A program made the position numbers and the translations under genes. The notes beneath the pieces were generated by a model. It made no database searches. It was not told the DNA's origin and was given only the letters and a program-made list of their open reading frames with translations. From a virus: 21,133 nucleotides of DNA. Of the stretch, positions 1-7,637 are shown in pieces (position 1 is the stretch's first letter; each line of letters opens with the position of its first letter). Where the stretch lies: IMG/VR virus record IMGVR_UViG_3300019360_000167, positions 1 to 21,133 of that record; one strand, written 5' to 3'.

Positions 1-1150
1 CGCGTCACCTCCGAGGCGAAGGCGTTGAGCTGGTCGACCATGGTGTTGATGGTCTCCTTCAGCTCCAGGATCTCGCCGCTGACGTTGACGGTGATCTTCT
101 TGGACAGATCGCCATTGGCGATGGCGGTCGACACGTCGGCGATGTTGCGCACCTGCGCCGTCAGGTTGCCGGCCATCGAGTTCACGGAGTCGGTGAGGTC
201 CTTCCACGTTCCCGCGACACCGCGGACGTTCGCCTGGCCGCCGAGCCTGCCCTCGGTGCCGACCTCGCGGGCGACGCGCGTCACCTCGGAGGCGAAGGCG
301 TTGAGCTGGTCGACCATGGTGTTGATGGTCTCCTTCAGCTCCAGGATCTCGCCGCTGACGTTGACGGTGATCTTCTTGGACAGATCGCCGTTGGCGATGG
401 CGGTCGACACGTCGGCGATGTTGCGGACCTGGGCCGTCAGGTTCGAGGCCATCGAGTTCACGTTGTCGGTGAGATCCTTCCAGGTGCCGGCGACGCCGGG
501 CACCTGCGCCTGGCCGCCGAGCCTGCCCTCGGTGCCGACCTCGCGGGCGACGCGCGTCACCTCGCCGGCGAACCCGTTGAGCTGGTCGACCATGGTGTTG
601 ATGGTCTCCTTCAGCTCCAGGATCTCGCCGCTGACATCGACCGTGATCTTGCGCGAGAGATCGCCACGGGCCACCGCCGTGGTGACCTGCGCGATGTTGC
701 GCACCTGGGCGGTGAGATTGCCGCACATGGCGTTGACCGAGTCGGTGAGGTCCTTCCAGGTGCCGGCGACGCCGGGCACCAGCGCCTGGCCGCCGAGCTT
801 GCCTTCTGTGCCAACTTCCCTGGCCACGCGCGTCACTTCCGAGGCGAACGAGCGCAGCTGGTCCACCATCGTGTTGATGGCTTCCTTGAGCTGGAGCATC
901 TCGCCGCGCACGTCGACCGTGATCTTCTTGGACAGATCGCCGTTGGCGACCGCGATGGTCACCTCCGCGATGCTGCGCACCTGGGTAGTCAGGTTGGACG
1001 CCATCGAGTTCACGCTCTCGGTGAGGTCCTTCCACACCCCGGTGACTTCGCGGACCTGCGCCTGGCCGCCGAGCTTGCCGTCGGTGCCCACCTCGCGCGC
1101 CACACGCGTCACCTCCGAGGTGAACACGCTGAGCTGCTTGATCATGGTGT
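1..1150 (-). repeat. 276-bp in-gene tandem repeat encoding HAMP units
   Basis: The landmark GGCGAA..GTTGAGCTGGTCGACC recurs at about 15, 291, 567, 843 and (diverged) 1119, a constant spacing of 276 bp. The first copies are nearly identical at base level. The 843 and 1119 copies are more diverged. This gradient suggests recent copy-number change at the distal end of the array. Confidence 0.9.
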
Positions 1151-1670
1151 TGACGATGGTGGCAGCGCGCAGGAACTCGCCCTTCAAAGGGCGTCCTTCG
1201 ACGGCCAGCGGCATGGTCTGCAGCAGATCGCCCCGGGCGACCGCCGTGATCGTGCGGGTGACGGCGGTGGTCGGCCACAACAGGTCGTCGATCAGGCTGT
1301 TGACCGAGCCCTCCATGTCGCCCCATGCGCCGCTCGACAGGCCGAAGCGCACGCGTGTGCGGGTCTGGCCGTCGCGGCCCACCACCTGTCCAACGCGCTC
1401 GAGCTGCCTCGCCATGCGCTGGTTGGCGGACACGATGTCGTTGAAGGTGTCGGCGATCTTGCCGGGCCGTCCCGTCAGGTTCGCCGGCAGGCGGACCGAG
1501 AAGTCGCCCAGGCGCATCGCCTGCAGCGCGTCGAGCAGGTCGTCCAGATGCAGTGACGAGTCGTCGATCCCCGGACCTGTTGCGGCCTTGCGTCGTCCGG
1601 TAGCCGGGGTGAGCGGCAGCAGCTTGCGTGACCCGTTGGGGCGATGCTTGGCTTCAGCGGTCGACGACAT
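1..1670 (-). CDS. Tandem-HAMP sensor histidine kinase (partial, C-terminus outside window)
   Basis: Seen: translated from 1670 downwards, the frame stays open to the window edge (about 556 codons). After a basic N-terminus it has a run of HAMP-like units, each with the core motifs VARGDLS or [19 protein letters not shown] and INTMVDQL. Five units follow at exactly 276 bp (92 residues). The ATG at 1670 is preceded by GGAG seven bases upstream. Known: poly-HAMP arrays of this kind occur in cytosolic hybrid histidine kinases of the fungal group III (Nik1/Os-1) type and bacterial relatives, where the HAMP stack relays a signal to HisKA, HATPase and often receiver domains. No membrane segment is seen, so a cytoplasmic location is likely. 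The kinase core must lie to the left of base 1. Its antisense strand also has a long open frame, which I take as a shadow of the repeats. Confidence 0.9.
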   Translation of the reverse strand, partial: MSSTAEAKHRPNGSRKLLPLTPATGRRKAATGPGIDDSSLHLDDLLDALQAMRLGDFSVRLPANLTGRPGKIADTFNDIVSANQRMARQLERVGQVVGRDGQTRTRVRFGLSSGAWGDMEGSVNSLIDDLLWPTTAVTRTITAVARGDLLQTMPLAVEGRPLKGEFLRAATIVNTMIKQLSVFTSEVTRVAREVGTDGKLGGQAQVREVTGVWKDLTESVNSMASNLTTQVRSIAEVTIAVANGDLSKKITVDVRGEMLQLKEAINTMVDQLRSFASEVTRVAREVGTEGKLGGQALVPGVAGTWKDLTDSVNAMCGNLTAQVRNIAQVTTAVARGDLSRKITVDVSGEILELKETINTMVDQLNGFAGEVTRVAREVGTEGRLGGQAQVPGVAGTWKDLTDNVNSMASNLTAQVRNIADVSTAIANGDLSKKITVNVSGEILELKETINTMVDQLNAFASEVTRVAREVGTEGRLGGQANVRGVAGTWKDLTDSVNSMAGNLTAQVRNIADVSTAIANGDLSKKITVNVSGEILELKETINTMVDQLNAFASEVT

Positions 1671-2088
1671 GAGGACGCTCCAAAGGTCACGGTGGGCTTG
1701 GCTTGGGCCAGGCCGCGAGAAGGTGGGAGATTCTGAATCGGCAGCGCAGCGGCTGGCCGCGATCACCGCAGCGGCCGATCGACAGCCACGGAAAAGAACG
1801 GTTTGCGCCAGTCCGCGCCGCTGGCCCGACAGGGACGGCAGTTCGACAACGATGCCATGAATTTAGACTATGCACGGGTGCCCGATGGTGTGAATTGCCC
1901 CAGCCAAACCCACCAAATAGCAGGAGGAATTGGAGTCGTATCACATTCGGCGAGCCGAGTTGCACTCAAGTAGCACGTGCGTTTTTTTATTTGTTGACGT
2001 GCAACCAATTTGGCCCTGCAAGCGTTTGTACCGATTGACCTCAATCGGGGCTGTCGACCCTCGGGGTTGGCGTCGTGCGTGTCCTGGA
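1671..2088. other. Non-coding gap between the two sensor kinases
   Basis: No convincing gene is seen in these 418 bases. The gap should hold the promoter of the poly-HAMP kinase and the 3' end of the HWE kinase transcript, both read on the minus strand. The part from 1975 to 2010 is AT-rich with a seven-base T run (1982-1988). The inverted repeat GTTGCAC (1959-1965) / GTGCAAC (1999-2005) flanks that run. I see no clear sigma-70 or EcfG-type promoter. A Shine-Dalgarno-like AGGAGG at 1922 on the plus strand leads into a frame antisense to the kinase, which I reject as a gene. Confidence 0.5.
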
Positions 2089-4689
2089 TCACGCCGCCAG
2101 GCGGGCGAGCGGGATGGAGAGGTTGGCGACGAGGCCGTCCGGCTGCCAGTCGCGGGATATCGTGCCGCTGAACTGGCCGCTGATGATGCGGCGTACAAGC
2201 TGGCCGCCGAAGCCTTCGTCACCCTGGGGCGATCCCTTGAGCTTTGGCCCGCCGCGCTCCGTCCAGGTCAGGCGCAGGACATCCTCGACGACGGCGCTGG
2301 CGACGAGCACGCTGCCCACCGGCGAGGACAACGCCCCGTACTTCGCGGCGTTGGTAGCCATCTCGTGCAGGATCAGGGCCAGGCTGGTGACCGCATTGCC
2401 GCCGACCGGCACATCCGGCCCGACGATGACAATGCGCTCGCCCTTGGCCTCCCCGGCGCCGACATACGGCGAGAGGATCGTGCGCACCAGCGCCTGCAGG
2501 CTCGTCTCCCGGCTGCGCCCGGGCTCGATCAGGCCGGGCCGCGTCAGGTCGTGCGCCCGCGTCAGTGCCCCCAGGCGCCCCTGCAGCGCGGTGGCCATTT
2601 CCTGCGGCGTGCCGGCGTCGCGCGCGCTCAGGGCCACCACGCTGCTGGCGACGGCGAACAGGTTCTTGACCCGGTGGCCCATCTCGCGGATCAGCAGCTC
2701 CTGCTGCTCCTGGGCGCGCCGGCGGTCGGTGATGTCGCGCGCGATTTTCGACGCGCCGGTCACCACGCCGTCGGCGTCGCGGATCGGTGACACGCTGAGC
2801 GAAATGTCGATGAGGGTGCCGTCCTTGCGCCGGCGCACGGTTTCGTAGTGATCGATGGGCTCGCCGCGCCGGACGCGCGCCAGGATCGTCGGTTCCTCGT
2901 CATCGCGCCCCGGCGGGATCAGCATCGTGATCGGCCGGCCGACGGCTTCCCGTTCCGTGTAGCCGAACAGGTTCTCGGCGCCGCGGTTCCACGTGGTGAT
3001 GACGCCGTCGAGATCCTTGCTGACGATGGCGTCGTCGGACGATTCGACGATCGCGGCAAGTTGCTGTGCGGCCTGGTCGGCGCGTCGACGATGGGCGATC
3101 TCGGCCTGCGCCGACTTCAGCAGGCGGGCATTATCGATGGCAACTGCAGCCTGCGCGCCGATCGCCGTGACGATATCCTCCGCCTCCTGCGTGAAGATGC
3201 CGGGCCGGTCATGGCCCAGGAACAGTCCGCCGTGGACCGCGCCGGAGCGCGACACCACCGGCACCGCGAGGTAGCTGACGACCGGCAGGTGGCCGGCCGG
3301 CATGCCATGATGCGGCGGGTTCCTGCCATAGCGCGGGTCGAGGCGGATGTCGTCGCTGCGCACCACGCCGGTGCCGAGGAACGTCGGCTCGAACACGGCG
3401 GTGGCGCGGGGCAGGCCGAGCTTCTCGAACGCCGACCGCGGCGCTCCGGAGAGTGTGTAGAGCTGGTAGTGGCCGCCCTGATCGTCCTGCACGTTGTAGA
3501 AGAAGGCACCGAAGCGGGCGCCACTCAGGTCGGCGGCGAAGTCCGTCACGGCTTGGACGATGTGTTCCAGCTCGAGGTTGCTGGAGATCGATTTCGCGAT
3601 CCGGTTCAGAGCTTCCAGACGATCCGTCTGCTTCAGCAGGGTGCGCTCGGCATGCTTGCGCGCCGAGATGTCGAGGACGCTGACCAGGGTCCGCTCGGCG
3701 CGCGCACCCTCGAAGGCCATGGTGAACACCACGTCGAGGCGCCGTCCGCGCAGCGTCCGCAGGATCGTCTCGCTCTCGAACCGGCGGCATCCCTCCCACA
3801 GCGCGACCAGTTCCTCGACGAACACCGGCTCGGTCTCGGGCAGGAAGACGTCGGCCAGCGAGCCCAGCAGGGTTTGCTTGCAGTCGGCCTCGAACAGCTC
3901 GACCGTGAAGTCGTTGACGTCGGTTACGCGCACCAGGCCGATCGCTTCCGCCAGCCGCCCCGGATGGTCGCGGAGCCAGGCACGCAGGTCCTCGACGCCG
4001 TCGGCGCGGATCTTGTCCAGCATGTCGATGACGGCCGAGAAATCCTCCTCCCAGACCGCGACGCGGGCATTGTCGAAGATGCCGCGGTAGCGTGCTTCGC
4101 TGTCGCGCAGGCGCTCTTCGGTGCGGCGCTGCCCGGTGATATCGACCAGCATGTTCACGGCACCGATCAGGGCACCGGCCTCGTCGAAGAGCGGCGTCGG
4201 ATAGGGGACGAAGGGGATTCGGGTGCCGTCAGGACGCTCGGCGACGGCTTCCATGCCGCGGACCGGCTGCCGTGTCTTGAGCGCCAGGGCCATCGGGCAT
4301 TCGTCATGCGGCAGCGGCCTGCCATCGGGCCAGTAGAGCTTCCAGGAGCCGCAGAACTCGTTACGGCCCGGCTCGGGCCGGCACCCCCAAAGCCGGACGG
4401 CTTCGTCGTTGTAGAAGATGATACGGCCCTCGGCGTCGGTGGCATAGACGGCGGCGGGCAGGGCCTGGAGGAGGGCCTGGAAATAGCGCGCGGACGGCGG
4501 GGCAGTCCCGTCGTCGGACGCTGCCAGCGCTGCGATACCCGGGCGGCCCCTCGCCATCAGCCGCTCGAAATCGCGCACGATCGTCGCCTTGTCCGCGTCC
4601 GACATCGATGTTTGCGGCACGAACGCCCCACCAATCTCGCGTTGCCGGGAGCGGCAGCGCATCCGACCCGCTCTCGACAGGTCAGACAT
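2089..4689 (-). CDS. PAS-PAS-GAF-PAS HWE-family sensor histidine kinase
   Basis: This 866-residue soluble protein has approximate domains: PAS 68-190, PAS-like 196-345, GAF 365-520, PAS 540-655, then an HWE/HisKA_2 dimerisation-phosphotransfer region and HATPase. Visible catalytic features are the phosphoacceptor H672 in GHRVKN, the N-box HEMATN (775-780), the WxE signature W809-E811 and a Gly-rich box at 823-834. In this family the WxE and the unusual H-box define HWE kinases, which are abundant in Alphaproteobacteria and often feed the PhyR-NepR-EcfG general stress response. No transmembrane segment is seen, so it is cytosolic; the PAS and GAF domains probably bind a cofactor or small ligand. 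An EcfG-like promoter (4807-4831) lies upstream and the response regulator is divergent. M29 at 4605 is an alternative start; neither start has a strong ribosome binding site. Confidence 0.93.
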   Translation of the reverse strand: MSDLSRAGRMRCRSRQREIGGAFVPQTSMSDADKATIVRDFERLMARGRPGIAALAASDDGTAPPSARYFQALLQALPAAVYATDAEGRIIFYNDEAVRLWGCRPEPGRNEFCGSWKLYWPDGRPLPHDECPMALALKTRQPVRGMEAVAERPDGTRIPFVPYPTPLFDEAGALIGAVNMLVDITGQRRTEERLRDSEARYRGIFDNARVAVWEEDFSAVIDMLDKIRADGVEDLRAWLRDHPGRLAEAIGLVRVTDVNDFTVELFEADCKQTLLGSLADVFLPETEPVFVEELVALWEGCRRFESETILRTLRGRRLDVVFTMAFEGARAERTLVSVLDISARKHAERTLLKQTDRLEALNRIAKSISSNLELEHIVQAVTDFAADLSGARFGAFFYNVQDDQGGHYQLYTLSGAPRSAFEKLGLPRATAVFEPTFLGTGVVRSDDIRLDPRYGRNPPHHGMPAGHLPVVSYLAVPVVSRSGAVHGGLFLGHDRPGIFTQEAEDIVTAIGAQAAVAIDNARLLKSAQAEIAHRRRADQAAQQLAAIVESSDDAIVSKDLDGVITTWNRGAENLFGYTEREAVGRPITMLIPPGRDDEEPTILARVRRGEPIDHYETVRRRKDGTLIDISLSVSPIRDADGVVTGASKIARDITDRRRAQEQQELLIREMGHRVKNLFAVASSVVALSARDAGTPQEMATALQGRLGALTRAHDLTRPGLIEPGRSRETSLQALVRTILSPYVGAGEAKGERIVIVGPDVPVGGNAVTSLALILHEMATNAAKYGALSSPVGSVLVASAVVEDVLRLTWTERGGPKLKGSPQGDEGFGGQLVRRIISGQFSGTISRDWQPDGLVANLSIPLARLAA

Positions 4690-4806
4690 TCAGCCGGCGG
4701 ATCCGGCCCTGACTGTCAAGACGCCTGAACGAGGCTACGAGCGAACAGGGGCGTGCACATGGAAACGCGCGCCACGGCCCCCAACCGACGATATGGCCGA
4801 GGGCTA

Positions 4807-4831
4807 AACGCAGTGCGCCAGTGCTGGTTCC
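4807..4831 (-). promoter_or_regulatory. EcfG-type general-stress promoter for the HWE kinase
   Basis: On the minus strand, GGAAC (4831-4827), a 16-base spacer (4826-4811) and CGTT (4810-4807). This matches the published alphaproteobacterial EcfG consensus GGAAC-N16/17-CGTT exactly in both boxes. Initiation near 4800 would leave an untranslated leader of roughly 110 bases before the kinase start at 4689. Confidence 0.7.
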
Positions 4832-4878
4832 AGAGGCATCGCGTGGAGTTGATGACTTATACCGCCGGACATTGGGGC

Positions 4879-4904
4879 GGAACCTGGACAGCGCGGCCTT
4901 CGTT
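4879..4904 (+). promoter_or_regulatory. EcfG-type general-stress promoter for the response regulator
   Basis: GGAAC (4879-4883), a 17-base spacer (4884-4900) and CGTT (4901-4904) on the plus strand. This is a second exact match to the EcfG consensus, 48 bases from the first and pointing the other way. It fits a start of transcription near 4912 and the regulator start at 4990. Confidence 0.7.
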
Positions 4905-4989
4905 TAGCCCCAAGATGCACGCCCGCGCGATTATCGGGATGGCGCGCATGCCCGGGCGCGACAACCCACGGGTTTCCCGACGAAGACGG

Positions 4990-5376
4990 ATGTCCGCTTT
5001 GTCCGACTCGAAACCTGACCCGCTCACCATCCTCGTGGTCGAGGATGAATGGCTGCTGCGCGAGGTGATCGGCACGTATCTGCGCGACGCGGGCTGCGAG
5101 GTGCTCGAAGCGGAGAGTGGCGAATCGGCGCTGGCCATGCTGCACGAGGGCGCGGCCGTCGACGTCGTCTTCACCGACATCCGACTGCCTGGTGATGTCA
5201 ACGGCTGGGACTTCGGGGAAGCTGCCCGCGCGTCGCGCGGCGACATCCCCGTGATCTATGCGTCCGGCTATTCGATATCGCCGCCGCGGCAGGTCAGGGG
5301 CAGCCTGTTCTTCAGCAAGCCTTACGACCCCGAGGCCGTCCTGAGGGCCTGTCGCACCTTGCACCGCCAGCATTAG
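4990..5376 (+). CDS. Single-domain response regulator (CheY-like receiver)
   Basis: From the ATG at 4990 the product is 128 residues, a complete receiver domain with no output domain. Acidic residues E18-D19-E20 (VVEDEW), phosphoacceptor D63 (FTDIRLPG), the switch Ser S92 (YASGY) and K110 (FSKPY) are all present. Upstream in-frame starts would add an Arg-rich extension and would place the start ahead of the EcfG-like promoter, so I prefer 4990. Known: stand-alone receivers such as LovR or SdrG act as phosphate sinks or relays with HWE/HisKA_2 kinases in the alphaproteobacterial stress response. Inferred: this one partners the divergent kinase, with both under EcfG control. The YASGY segment resembles, but is not identical to, the PFxFATGY signature of the FAT GUY receivers. 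Confidence 0.88.
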   Translation: MSALSDSKPDPLTILVVEDEWLLREVIGTYLRDAGCEVLEAESGESALAMLHEGAAVDVVFTDIRLPGDVNGWDFGEAARASRGDIPVIYASGYSISPPRQVRGSLFFSKPYDPEAVLRACRTLHRQH

Positions 5377-5415
5377 AGCATCGCGCTCGAATGGAGCGAC
5401 GCCGTTGGCGTCATG

Positions 5416-5492
5416 CACGCTGTCATCGCGAGCGCAACGAGGGATCCAGGCGCCACCCCTGGATCCCTCGCTGCACTCGCGATGACAGCGTG
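5416..5492. repeat. 77-bp REP-like inverted repeat
   Basis: The outer arms (5416-5432 and 5476-5492) are perfect complements of 17 bases containing GTCATCGCGAG. The inner arms (5438-5450 and about 5457-5470) pair through CGAGGGATCCAGG. The structure has a small internal bulge and a short loop. Repeats with GCGAG...GGGATCCAGG arms are, to my knowledge, dispersed in many proteobacterial genomes. It lies 39 bases after the regulator stop, so it could also act as a transcription end or mRNA stabiliser. It is unrelated in sequence to the purine-rich palindromes further right. Confidence 0.85.
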
Positions 5493-5595
5493 GACGGAGA
5501 AACAGCCTGCGTCCAGTCGAACCGAACGGGCACTGAAGCGCGTCGCAGTAATCAATAAAGAATAGAATTTGCCCCGTCTCGAAAAGGGGAGATTC

Positions 5596-5790
5596 ATGTC
5601 CACTTCGGAAAAAGTAAACCGCCATAAAGAGTTGTCCATTACACGTCCGCTTTTATACCTCCCAAAGTGCGGTCAAAAATTTCTGGTTTTGTACCGGTTG
5701 CGCCTGCCATTGCGCTTGGATATATGGGCGCCATCAGAGTTCGCATTCCCGTCGCCGGGGCTAACGGGCGCTTCGCCGGCCGGGCGTTAA
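5596..5790 (+). CDS. Possible small basic ORF of unknown function
   Basis: An ATG at 5596 with a good upstream AGGGGAGA opens a 64-residue frame rich in Lys, Arg and Leu. I recognise no family. Base composition is lower in GC than the surroundings and codon use is not typical of the window. The candidate promoters lie inside it, which argues against it being a gene. It is listed only because its ribosome binding site is good. Confidence 0.2.
   Translation: MSTSEKVNRHKELSITRPLLYLPKCGQKFLVLYRLRLPLRLDIWAPSEFAFPSPGLTGASPAGR
5632..5726 (+). promoter_or_regulatory. Candidate sigma-70 promoters upstream of the virion operon
   Basis: Two candidates lie in the AT-rich stretch before the capsid gene. 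The first is TTGTCC (5632-5637), a 16-base spacer, then TATACC (5654-5659). The second is TTGCGC (5698-5703), a 17-base spacer, then TATATG (5721-5726). Either would give a leader of about 170-240 bases before 5903. The matches are moderate. Confidence 0.4.
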
Positions 5791-5902
5791 GCGGCAGGCC
5801 GCCGCCGGGCTGATGACACGGGCGTTTCGCAGGTTGCCGACGTCAGGCAACACCGGTTTTCCCGGCGGGGTACGCTCCGCCGCCCTGACAGGTTCATTCG
5901 AC

Positions 5903-6958
5903 ATGGCTGCAACCGATTATCCGGTCGGGCATCCGCTGGTCGTCAAGCTGTGGCAGAAGCGGATCTGGCGCGAGGCGCTCAAGGAGACGATGGCCATGAA
6001 GTTCATGGGCACGTCGACCAACAGCCTCATCCAGATCCTCGACGACACACAGAAGGGCTCCGGCGACCGGCTGAGGGTGCCGCTGCGCATGCAGCTCGCC
6101 GGCCGCGGCGTCGGCGAGACCGAGGCGCTTGAGGGCAACGAGGAAGCGCTGCTCACCTTCTACGACGACGTGATGATCAACGATCTGGCGCACGCCGTCC
6201 GCAACAAGACCCGCATCGACCAGCAGCGCGTGCCGTGGAGCCTGCGCGAGGAGTCGGCGGCCGGCCTGCGCGACTGGTTCGCCGACCGCGTCGACACCTG
6301 GGCCGCCAACGTGCTGGCCGGCAACACCGGCCAGCCCGACGTGCTCTACACCGGCAACCAGGCGGCCAGCGCGCCGACCTCGGCCGGCGGCAACACGCGC
6401 ATCATCTACGCCGACGGCGCCTCGACCACCGAGGGCTCGCTGACGGCGTCGCAGACCTTCACGCTCGCCATGCTCGACAATGCCGTCACGATCGCCAAGA
6501 CCGCGACGCCGCTGATCCGGCCGGTGAAGGTCGGCAGCCAGGAATACTACGTCGCGTTCCTGCACCCCTTCCAGGTCCGCAACATGCGGCAGAACACCAA
6601 CACCGGGCAGTGGCTCGACATCCAGAAGGCGGCCATGGCCGGCGGCGAGGTCGAGGACAACCCGATCTTCACCGGGGCGCTGGGCGTGCACAACGGCGTC
6701 GTGCTGCACGAGTGGACCCGGCTGCCGGCGGCGCCGACCAACGCCAGCACCCGGCGCGCGGTGTTCTGCGGCGCCCAGGCGGCGGCGATGTGCTTCGGCA
6801 AGGGCTACTCCGAGGAGCCGCTCTACGAGGAGCAGAGCTTCGACTACGGCCGCCAGTTCGGCCAGTCGGTGCAGACCATCGCCGGCATGAAGAAGATGGT
6901 CTTCAACGCCATCGACTTCGGCACCATCGTGATCACGACCTGGGCCGTGGCGCCGTAA
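5903..6958 (+). CDS. N4-gp56-family major capsid protein
   Basis: From ATG 5903 the product is 351 residues, a usual size for this capsid family. Features I recognise are the N-terminal VKLWQKRIWREAL, the early GTSTNSLIQ and the DDVMINDLAHAVR stretch, and the C-terminal GMKKMVFNAIDFGTIVI. These are typical of the major capsid proteins related to phage N4 gp56 (HK97 fold). An in-frame ATG at 5813 would add 30 residues that look unlike the family. No strong Shine-Dalgarno precedes 5903. The gene has very high GC at third codon positions. It is followed after 16 bases by a small head protein. There is no portal, scaffold or terminase gene on its left, which is unusual for a prophage. Confidence 0.85.
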   Translation: MAATDYPVGHPLVVKLWQKRIWREALKETMAMKFMGTSTNSLIQILDDTQKGSGDRLRVPLRMQLAGRGVGETEALEGNEEALLTFYDDVMINDLAHAVRNKTRIDQQRVPWSLREESAAGLRDWFADRVDTWAANVLAGNTGQPDVLYTGNQAASAPTSAGGNTRIIYADGASTTEGSLTASQTFTLAMLDNAVTIAKTATPLIRPVKVGSQEYYVAFLHPFQVRNMRQNTNTGQWLDIQKAAMAGGEVEDNPIFTGALGVHNGVVLHEWTRLPAAPTNASTRRAVFCGAQAAAMCFGKGYSEEPLYEEQSFDYGRQFGQSVQTIAGMKKMVFNAIDFGTIVITTWAVAP

Positions 6959-6974
6959 GGAAGGGAGAACACAC

Positions 6975-7421
6975 ATGGCAGCCATCTCCGCCTCCTTCGC
7001 GGCCGCCAACCAGCCGCGCATCCCCAACGGCGTCGAGACCGTCGACGCCTTCCAGAGCTACGTGACGTCGGCGACGCTCTCGGCCGGCGACGTCATCCAC
7101 TACACCAACCTGAAGATCCCGCACGGCGCCACGATCCTCGACCTGCGGCTCTACGGCGACACGCCGGACGGCTCGGGCATCTACCAGGTCGGGCTGGGCG
7201 GCGGCATCGTGTCGGGGGCGCTGTTCGGCTCGGCCACGGTGTCGGCGACGCCGGCGGTGAAGACCCAGACGACGGCGCTGCCCTACGTGGTGTCGGTCTC
7301 CGACGACGCGGTGCTGCGCTACGTCTACCCGACGCTCACCCAGGACGGCGCCATGACGTCGGGCACGGCCTCGACGTCGCTCGGCGTGCGCGTCACCTGG
7401 ACGATGAACAAGACGCGCTGA
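6975..7421 (+). CDS. Small virion protein downstream of capsid (possible head decoration)
   Basis: The product is 148 residues, with GGGAG ten bases before the ATG. The predicted sequence is Ala/Ser/Thr-rich and beta-prone (ATILDLRLYGD, YVVSVSDDAVLRYVYP), with no signal peptide or membrane segment. A short beta-rich protein just after the capsid gene is commonly a decoration or stabilising protein in phages with N4-gp56-type capsids; this role is inferred from position and size. Codon use matches the capsid gene. A quasi-palindrome starts immediately after its stop. Confidence 0.8.
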   Translation: MAAISASFAAANQPRIPNGVETVDAFQSYVTSATLSAGDVIHYTNLKIPHGATILDLRLYGDTPDGSGIYQVGLGGGIVSGALFGSATVSATPAVKTQTTALPYVVSVSDDAVLRYVYPTLTQDGAMTSGTASTSLGVRVTWTMNKTR

Positions 7422-7513
7422 TCAGAGAACAGAAGACAGGCGACAGAGGACGGAAAGACCAGACCCCCGGTCTCATTCTGTCCTCTGTCATCCGACCACT
7501 GTCATCCGTTTGG
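7422..7513. repeat. Quasi-palindrome 1 (purine-rich family), directly after stop codon
   Basis: The left side is built from AGAACAGAAGACAGG and GACAGAGGAC. The right side carries the complement (TTCTGTCCTCTGTCATCCG, 7476-7494, then a second TGTCATCCG). GACC/GGTC closes the loop. Pairing is imperfect, the weakest of the intergenic family members. It begins at the base after the stop of the head protein. Confidence 0.6.
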
Positions 7514-7538
7514 GGTCCGGGCGTGGTGATGGGTGCTC

Positions 7539-7619
7539 GGCGGAAGGCTCGCTTCCGCCATGCCGGCCCGGGACCCGCCGGCGGCGGGCCTTTGTCGAAA
7601 TCCCCCGGCCCGCCGCCGG
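7539..7619. repeat. Two perfect GC-rich hairpins before the 7638 gene
   Basis: Hairpin A is GGCGGAAG (7539-7546), a 5-base loop, then CTTCCGCC (7552-7559). Hairpin B is CCGGCGGCGGGCC (7578-7590), a 16-base loop, then GGCCCGCCGCCGG (7607-7619). No T run follows hairpin B, only AACTTTT, so it is a poor intrinsic terminator. It ends 18 bases before the start codon and could affect ribosome access or protect the mRNA end. Confidence 0.75.
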
Positions 7620-7637
7620 AACTTTTGCGAGGCAGAC

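Noticed and set aside
25-1860. 611-codon plus-strand open frame opposite the poly-HAMP kinase
   Set aside because: Ser/Thr/Arg-rich translation that repeats with the 276-bp unit; the minus strand gives clear HAMP motifs.
4714-4719. Perfect TTGACA on the minus strand before the HWE kinase
   Set aside because: No -10 box at 16-18 bases and it would overlap the start codon region; the EcfG-like site is better placed.
2848-4728. 626-codon plus-strand open frame opposite the HWE kinase
   Set aside because: GC-rich antisense shadow; the minus strand has PAS, GAF and complete kinase motifs.
5373-5639. 88-codon minus-strand ORF across the 5416 inverted repeat
   Set aside because: Mostly repeat-derived sequence with no recognisable features.
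5377-5902. Search for tRNA, integrase or attachment core at the left edge of the phage block
   Set aside because: No cloverleaf, integrase or recognisable direct repeat found by eye.
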